Assembly: GCF_036013935.1 (NCBI RefSeq)
Contig: NZ_CP107902.1
Span: 4,001,001 to 4,065,000, forward strand
Source: Streptomyces sp. NBC_00461
Lineage (GTDB): Bacteria; Actinomycetota; Actinomycetes; Streptomycetales; Streptomycetaceae
Reading direction: 5' to 3'
DNA length: 64,000 bases
In this document: piece after piece, positions 60,705-64,000 of the stretch
How the letters are laid out: each line of letters begins with the position of its first letter
How positions within the stretch are numbered: position 1 is the first letter of the stretch
The notes under the pieces: model-generated
The model's input: only the letters and a program-made list of their open reading frames with translations
Database searches by the model: none
Told to the model about the DNA's origin: nothing
Made by a program: the position numbers and the translations under genes

Positions 60705-61112
60705 GTGCCTGGAATCGACGAGTGTCTGCTGGAAGCCATGCGACTGCCCGGTGCCAGGGGCGCCGCACTGATCGACTGGACCAGCGGACTGGCCCTGGGC
60801 ACCGTCGGGGAGTCCCCCGGCGGCGACCAGGAGACGGCCGCGGTGGAGGCCGCCGAGATCGCCCGGCTGGCCGCCGAGCAGCACGCGTTCGCGCCCGACG
60901 ACGCCGTCGAAGGCGGCGCGGCCGCCGACGCGGATCCGCCGGTCGAGGACCTGATCGTCAGCAACCGGGACAGCTATCACGTGCTGCGGTTCGTGGGGGC
61001 GTCCTTCGACGGCAGCCTGTTCCTGCATCTGTGGCTGGCCCGCGCCGAGGGCAACCTCGCGCTGGCCCGCATCCGCCTGGGCGAGATGGCCGAACGGCTG
61101 GTGCTGGCATGA
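60705..61112 (+). CDS. Roadblock/LC7 domain protein 1
   Basis: A 135-residue MglB/roadblock fold protein: LPGARGAALIDWTSGLALGTVG, EIARLAAEQHAF, DLIVSNRDSYHVLRFV and FLHLWLARAEGNLALARIRL. GAGGGGAGCCG precedes the GTG. Relative to the protein at 62528-62902 it has an acidic loop insertion. Its stop overlaps the next start (ATGA). Roadblock proteins usually control small GTPases in Streptomyces conservons. Confidence 0.83.
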   Translation: MPGIDECLLEAMRLPGARGAALIDWTSGLALGTVGESPGGDQETAAVEAAEIARLAAEQHAFAPDDAVEGGAAADADPPVEDLIVSNRDSYHVLRFVGASFDGSLFLHLWLARAEGNLALARIRLGEMAERLVLA

Positions 61113-61921
61113 CCGCCGTCCGGACCGCCGAGCACCCTCGCCTGCCCGTACGGGACAAGGAGGCGGCCCGCGAGCGGGCGTGGAGCGGCGTCTCACCGAT
61201 GCTGACCCGGCTCGCCGCCGAGCGTGCCACCGGCGTCCTGGTCCGCGAACGCGGCACGCTCCATCTCGCCGAGGGCCTGGTCGTGCACGCCGAGAGCCCG
61301 TACGCACCCGGCCTGGACGTCCTCCTCACGGCCCACGGCGCGCTGACTCCCGAGGCCTGGCAGCGGGCGCTCGGGGAGGCGGACGACGGCCGCGGGGTGG
61401 GCCGCCGCCTGATCGACGACGGCCGGCTGCCGCCCGGCGCGCTGGAGCTGTGCCACCTGACGGCCCTGTACGACGCCGCGTACTTCGCCCTCGCTCCCAG
61501 CAGCACCCCGGGCCGCTTCCGCTACGGCACCGCCCACCGGCTCGGCCCCATCCACCCCGTCCCGGTGGCCGCCCTGGAGCACGAGACAGTGCGCCGCCGC
61601 GACCTCCTGCACCGCATCTGGCCGGACCCGGGCACGGACGAAGTCCCCCTGATCCGCGCGGACCCCGTCGCGGCCCCCGCCCTCACCCGCCGCCAGCGGA
61701 CGGTGCTGGCCGCGGTGAACGGCAGCCGTACGGCGGCGGACATCGCCCGCGAACTGGGCCGCCTGGCGTTCCACACGCTGGTGGACGTGCGCCGGCTGAC
61801 GGCGGCCGGCGTCGTCTCGGCCCGCGGCGAGCCACCCCCGCCGACCGGTTTCGACCACCTGCCGCCCGATCCCCACATCACCTTGCTGAAAAGGCTCAGA
61901 GATGCGCTGGAGGCCCTTTGA
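61109..61921 (+). CDS. PATAN/DUF4388-like protein with winged-helix end
   Basis: A 270-residue protein. The first half (LAAERATGVLVRERGTLHLAEGLVVHAES, DVLLTAHGALTPEAWQRAL) resembles DUF4388/PATAN domains found with roadblock and MglA proteins; the last 70 residues form a winged-helix-like domain (RRQRTVLAAVNGSRTAADIARELG, VDVRRLTAAGVVSARGE). Coupled to the preceding roadblock gene. Function unknown; a signalling adaptor is likely. Confidence 0.7.
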   Translation: MTAVRTAEHPRLPVRDKEAARERAWSGVSPMLTRLAAERATGVLVRERGTLHLAEGLVVHAESPYAPGLDVLLTAHGALTPEAWQRALGEADDGRGVGRRLIDDGRLPPGALELCHLTALYDAAYFALAPSSTPGRFRYGTAHRLGPIHPVPVAALEHETVRRRDLLHRIWPDPGTDEVPLIRADPVAAPALTRRQRTVLAAVNGSRTAADIARELGRLAFHTLVDVRRLTAAGVVSARGEPPPPTGFDHLPPDPHITLLKRLRDALEAL

Positions 61922-61934
61922 GAGGAGACACCGG

Positions 61935-62507
61935 ATGGCCGCCGACCCCCAGGTCCTCGACGAGCTTCGCCGTCTGAGAGCCCGCGTCCCCCAGCTCACG
62001 GGCGCCCTCGCGACCGGAGTCGACGGGCGCGTCCTGGCACAGGACACCCCCGGTGTCGACCCGGACGGGATGGCCGCGCTCATCGAGAGCGCGCACGGGG
62101 CGGCCGTGAAGCTGGCGGACGCCACGGGCCAGGGCGAGCTGCGCGAACTGCTCGTGCGGGGCGTGTACGGCTACGTGGCGACGTACGCGGCGGGCGACGC
62201 GGCCGTACTGACCCTGCTCGCCCAGGACCGCGTCAGCCTCGGCCGTCTCCTCCTGGAGGGCCGCAGGGCGGCCGCCCGCATCGGCGAGTTCGGCGACGCC
62301 CGCAGGACACCCGCACACCACGCCCGGCCGGCCAGAGAGGCGAAGGAGGCCAAGGCGCCCAAGGACGCCAAGGACCCGAACGCGGCCGAGCCGCAGGCGA
62401 CCGAGCCGGAGGCCGGACCGGCCGCCAAGACGGCCGCCGCACGGACCAGAACACCGCGCGCACCCCGCACCACCACCGCCAACGCGCGCACCACCACGGA
62501 AAGTTGA
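61935..62507 (+). CDS. Roadblock/LC7-like protein 2 with basic Ala/Pro/Lys tail
   Basis: A 190-residue protein. The first about 115 residues follow the roadblock pattern (VPQLTGALATGVDGRVLAQDTP, ESAHGAAVKLADATGQ, GVYGYVATYAAGDAAVLTLL). The C-terminal 70 residues are low-complexity with KEAKAPKDAKDPNAAEPQA, then Arg/Thr-rich (RTRTPRAPRTTTANARTTT), reminiscent of nucleoid-binding tails. AGAGGAG precedes the ATG. Confidence 0.75.
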   Translation: MAADPQVLDELRRLRARVPQLTGALATGVDGRVLAQDTPGVDPDGMAALIESAHGAAVKLADATGQGELRELLVRGVYGYVATYAAGDAAVLTLLAQDRVSLGRLLLEGRRAAARIGEFGDARRTPAHHARPAREAKEAKAPKDAKDPNAAEPQATEPEAGPAAKTAAARTRTPRAPRTTTANARTTTES

Positions 62508-62527
62508 GAGGACCGAGGAGCACCGTC

Positions 62528-62902
62528 ATGGCCAATACCGAGACCACACTGAAAGAGGCGCTCGCCTCCATCGAGGGCGCCACCGGCGTCGCACTCGTCG
62601 ACTACACCAGCGGCATGGCGCTGGGCACGATGGGCGGCAGCAAGAGCTTCGACCTCAATGTCGCCGCCGCCGGCAACACCGATGTCGTCCGCGCCAAGAT
62701 GCGCACCATGGAACACCTCGGGCTCAAGGGCCAGATCGAGGACATCCTGATCACGCTGAGCGACCAGTACCACCTGATCCGCCTGATCAGCGGCCGCGGC
62801 GGCAACGGCCTGTTCCTGTACCTGGTGCTCGACGCCAAGCGCTCCAACCTGGCGATGGCCCGCCACCAGCTGAAAGCGATCGAGGCCGATCTGGAGATCT
62901 GA
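62528..62902 (+). CDS. Roadblock/LC7 domain protein 3
   Basis: A 124-residue roadblock protein homologous to the first one: IEGATGVALVDYTSGMALGTMGG, EDILITLSDQYHLIRLI and GLFLYLVLDAKRSNLAMARHQL. GAGGACCGAGGAG precedes the ATG. Its last 60 bases are part of a 189-bp tandem duplication that continues past the stop. End of the four-gene operon. Confidence 0.88.
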   Translation: MANTETTLKEALASIEGATGVALVDYTSGMALGTMGGSKSFDLNVAAAGNTDVVRAKMRTMEHLGLKGQIEDILITLSDQYHLIRLISGRGGNGLFLYLVLDAKRSNLAMARHQLKAIEADLEI

Positions 62903-63216
62903 GCTCACACGAGCGCCGCGGTGCGGCGTCGCGCCCCGCCCGGGGCCGCGTCGCCCGCGGCGATACCCGTGCTGCGGTACGCCCTGACCGCCTTGCCGAC
63001 CGGGCGGCCGCCGCCGGCGGCGAGCCATCGCTCCAACCTGACGATGGCCCGCCACCAGCCGAAAACGATCGAGGCCGATCTGGAGATCTGAGCTCACACG
63101 AGCGCCGCGGTGCGGCGTCGCGCCCCGCCCGGGGCCGCGTCGCCCGCGGCGATACCCGTGCTGCGGTACGCCCTGACCGCCTTGCCGACCGGGCGGCCGC
63201 CGCCGGCGGCGAGCCA
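62840..63216. repeat. 189-bp tandem duplication of two convergent gene ends
   Basis: Copy 1 is 62840-63028 and copy 2 63029-63216. Only three differences were seen, all in the first 36 bases (the roadblock part); the remaining about 150 bases are identical. Each copy contains the last codons and stop of roadblock gene 3, the intergenic bases and the last about 40 codons of the minus-strand membrane protein gene. Copy 2 ends the true membrane protein gene; copy 1 ends the true roadblock gene; the inner halves are orphaned fragments. Confidence 0.95.
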
Positions 63217-63687
63217 GTCGACCCGCACCCACAGCAGCGCACCCTGGGCCCGCTCGCGCTGTCCGAGCCAGGCGGCCTTGAGTCGCAGCCCGGTGCCGCA
63301 TCCGGCGAGCAGCATTCCCCCGGCGGCCGGCACCGCGAACGAGCCGGCCAGCGCGGCCACGAACGCCAGCAGCAGCCACCAGCGGTGCCCGCGGCGCCAG
63401 TTGCGCACGGTGATCGCGCGGTCCTGGAGCACGTCGTGCCTGCCCGCGCGGGCGGCCGACCGGGCGAGGCCGGCGTACCGCCCGCGGCGGGCGCAGGCGA
63501 CGACGGCCGCCGCGACGACGAACAACGCCGCTCCCGCCATGACCCCGATCCGCCGGCCCGTGATCCCCGGCGCCAGCACCCCGACGCCCGCCGCGAACAC
63601 CCCGGCCCACCACAGGGGCGCGGCCCCGGCCCGTACGACGACGGCCACCCGGACCAGTCCCTGGGCTCTGCGATCTCCACGTGCCAC
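63094..63687 (-). CDS. Integral membrane protein, function unknown
   Basis: A 197-residue protein with about four hydrophobic helices (PLWWAGVFAAGVGVLAPGIT, VMAGAALFVVAAAVVACA, WWLLLAFVAALAGSFAVPAA, MLLAGCGTGL), no named family. GTG at 63687 has AGGAGG six bases upstream and is preferred to ATG 63714. Its 3' end lies in the 189-bp duplication. Convergent with the roadblock operon. Confidence 0.75.
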   Translation of the reverse strand: MARGDRRAQGLVRVAVVVRAGAAPLWWAGVFAAGVGVLAPGITGRRIGVMAGAALFVVAAAVVACARRGRYAGLARSAARAGRHDVLQDRAITVRNWRRGHRWWLLLAFVAALAGSFAVPAAGGMLLAGCGTGLRLKAAWLGQRERAQGALLWVRVDWLAAGGGRPVGKAVRAYRSTGIAAGDAAPGGARRRTAALV

Positions 63688-63779
63688 GTTCCGCCTCCTC
63701 GCCGTACGGCACATGCCTTCGGCGGCGCAGGCTAGTGAGCCAACGTGAGACGAGCCTTAAAGCGGCCTCAGTCCTGTCC

Positions 63780-64000
63780 TCACTCCACGAACAGGCCGCG
63801 TGCGGCCGCCCGTGCGTCGAACTCCTCCAGGCGGGCCTGTGCGTCCGGCAGGTCGTCGCACATCGCCTCCAGCAGGACGCGGCCCAGCAGCATCGGCGCG
63901 CAGGCGGTGTCGAAGGCGAGGCCGGTGCCGACGGCGGCGGGCAGGAGGAGATCGGAGACCTTGGCGACCGGTGCGAACGCGGAGTCGGCGACGGTGACCA
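63780..64000 (-). CDS. MurR/RpiR-type regulator with SIS domain, C-terminal part
   Basis: The last 73 codons of a gene that continues beyond the window. The visible protein (VTVADSAFAPVAKVSDLLLP, ...GTGLAFDTACAPMLLGRVLL, DAQARLEEFDARAAARGLFVE) resembles the C-terminus of SIS domains in RpiR-family sugar-phosphate-responsive repressors. Family is inferred from this small part only. Confidence 0.6.
   Translation of the reverse strand, partial: VTVADSAFAPVAKVSDLLLPAAVGTGLAFDTACAPMLLGRVLLEAMCDDLPDAQARLEEFDARAAARGLFVE

Overview
The window is about 72% GC, with strong third-position GC bias, many GTG starts, frequent 4-bp ATGA/GTGA gene overlaps, AGGAGG-type ribosome sites and typical actinobacterial families (WhiB-era F420 genes, DUF397/XRE pairs, SigB-type partner switch, roadblock proteins). 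It is chromosomal Streptomyces DNA; from memory the backbone gene order resembles the S. coelicolor SCO303x-SCO307x region, but this was not checked by search. No tRNA, rRNA, IS element, prophage or CRISPR array was seen.

Layout. 1-2072: end of a coenzyme F420 operon (cofD/fbiA, fbiB). 2073-2474: a 56-bp tandem repeat. 2475-6108: AlkA-like glycosylase, Lrp regulator divergent from an SMP-30 lactonase, and a sugar-1-phosphate nucleotidyltransferase. 6271-28595: a cell-envelope region with a secreted PGRP-type amidase, a GT2 glycosyltransferase and six LytR-CpsA-Psr (LCP) ligase genes. This run is interrupted at 13790-21314 by an island on the minus strand: a tripartite MacB-like ABC exporter, two paralogous lipoproteins and three small secreted proteins, with a SapA-like secreted protein divergent from it. 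The two LCP genes bordering the island are close paralogues in direct orientation.

28629-38184: Cys/Met-rich four-helix copper-binding protein, acyl-CoA dehydrogenase, UDP-glucose/GDP-mannose-type dehydrogenase, CGNR regulator, tandem VOC proteins, a catalytically dead M19 dipeptidase paralogue, a headless MerR remnant, an intact M19 dipeptidase translationally coupled to purK-purE. 38389-42749: GtrA protein, a two-component system and a POT peptide transporter. 42837-44751: DUF397/XRE pair and three very small genes.

44842-48798: a four-gene operon with two sortase-anchored proteins (LPQTG and LAETG), a DUF916/WxLIP-like membrane protein and an Ig-like membrane protein; it resembles the WxL clusters of Firmicutes. 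49276-53310: SigB-type sigma factor with its anti-sigma kinase and STAS antagonist (a sigI-like locus), followed by a sigma-like/zinc-finger/TM/ricin-lectin fusion. 53365-58986: histidine-utilisation operon hutU-(M20 amidohydrolase)-hutF-hutI. 59157-64000: PLP decarboxylase-like gene, a roadblock/LC7 operon without a GTPase, a 189-bp tandem duplication, a membrane protein and the C-terminus of an RpiR-type regulator.

The best candidates for an undescribed system are the exporter/lipoprotein/secreted-protein island (13790-20729) and the WxL-like sortase operon (44842-48798).
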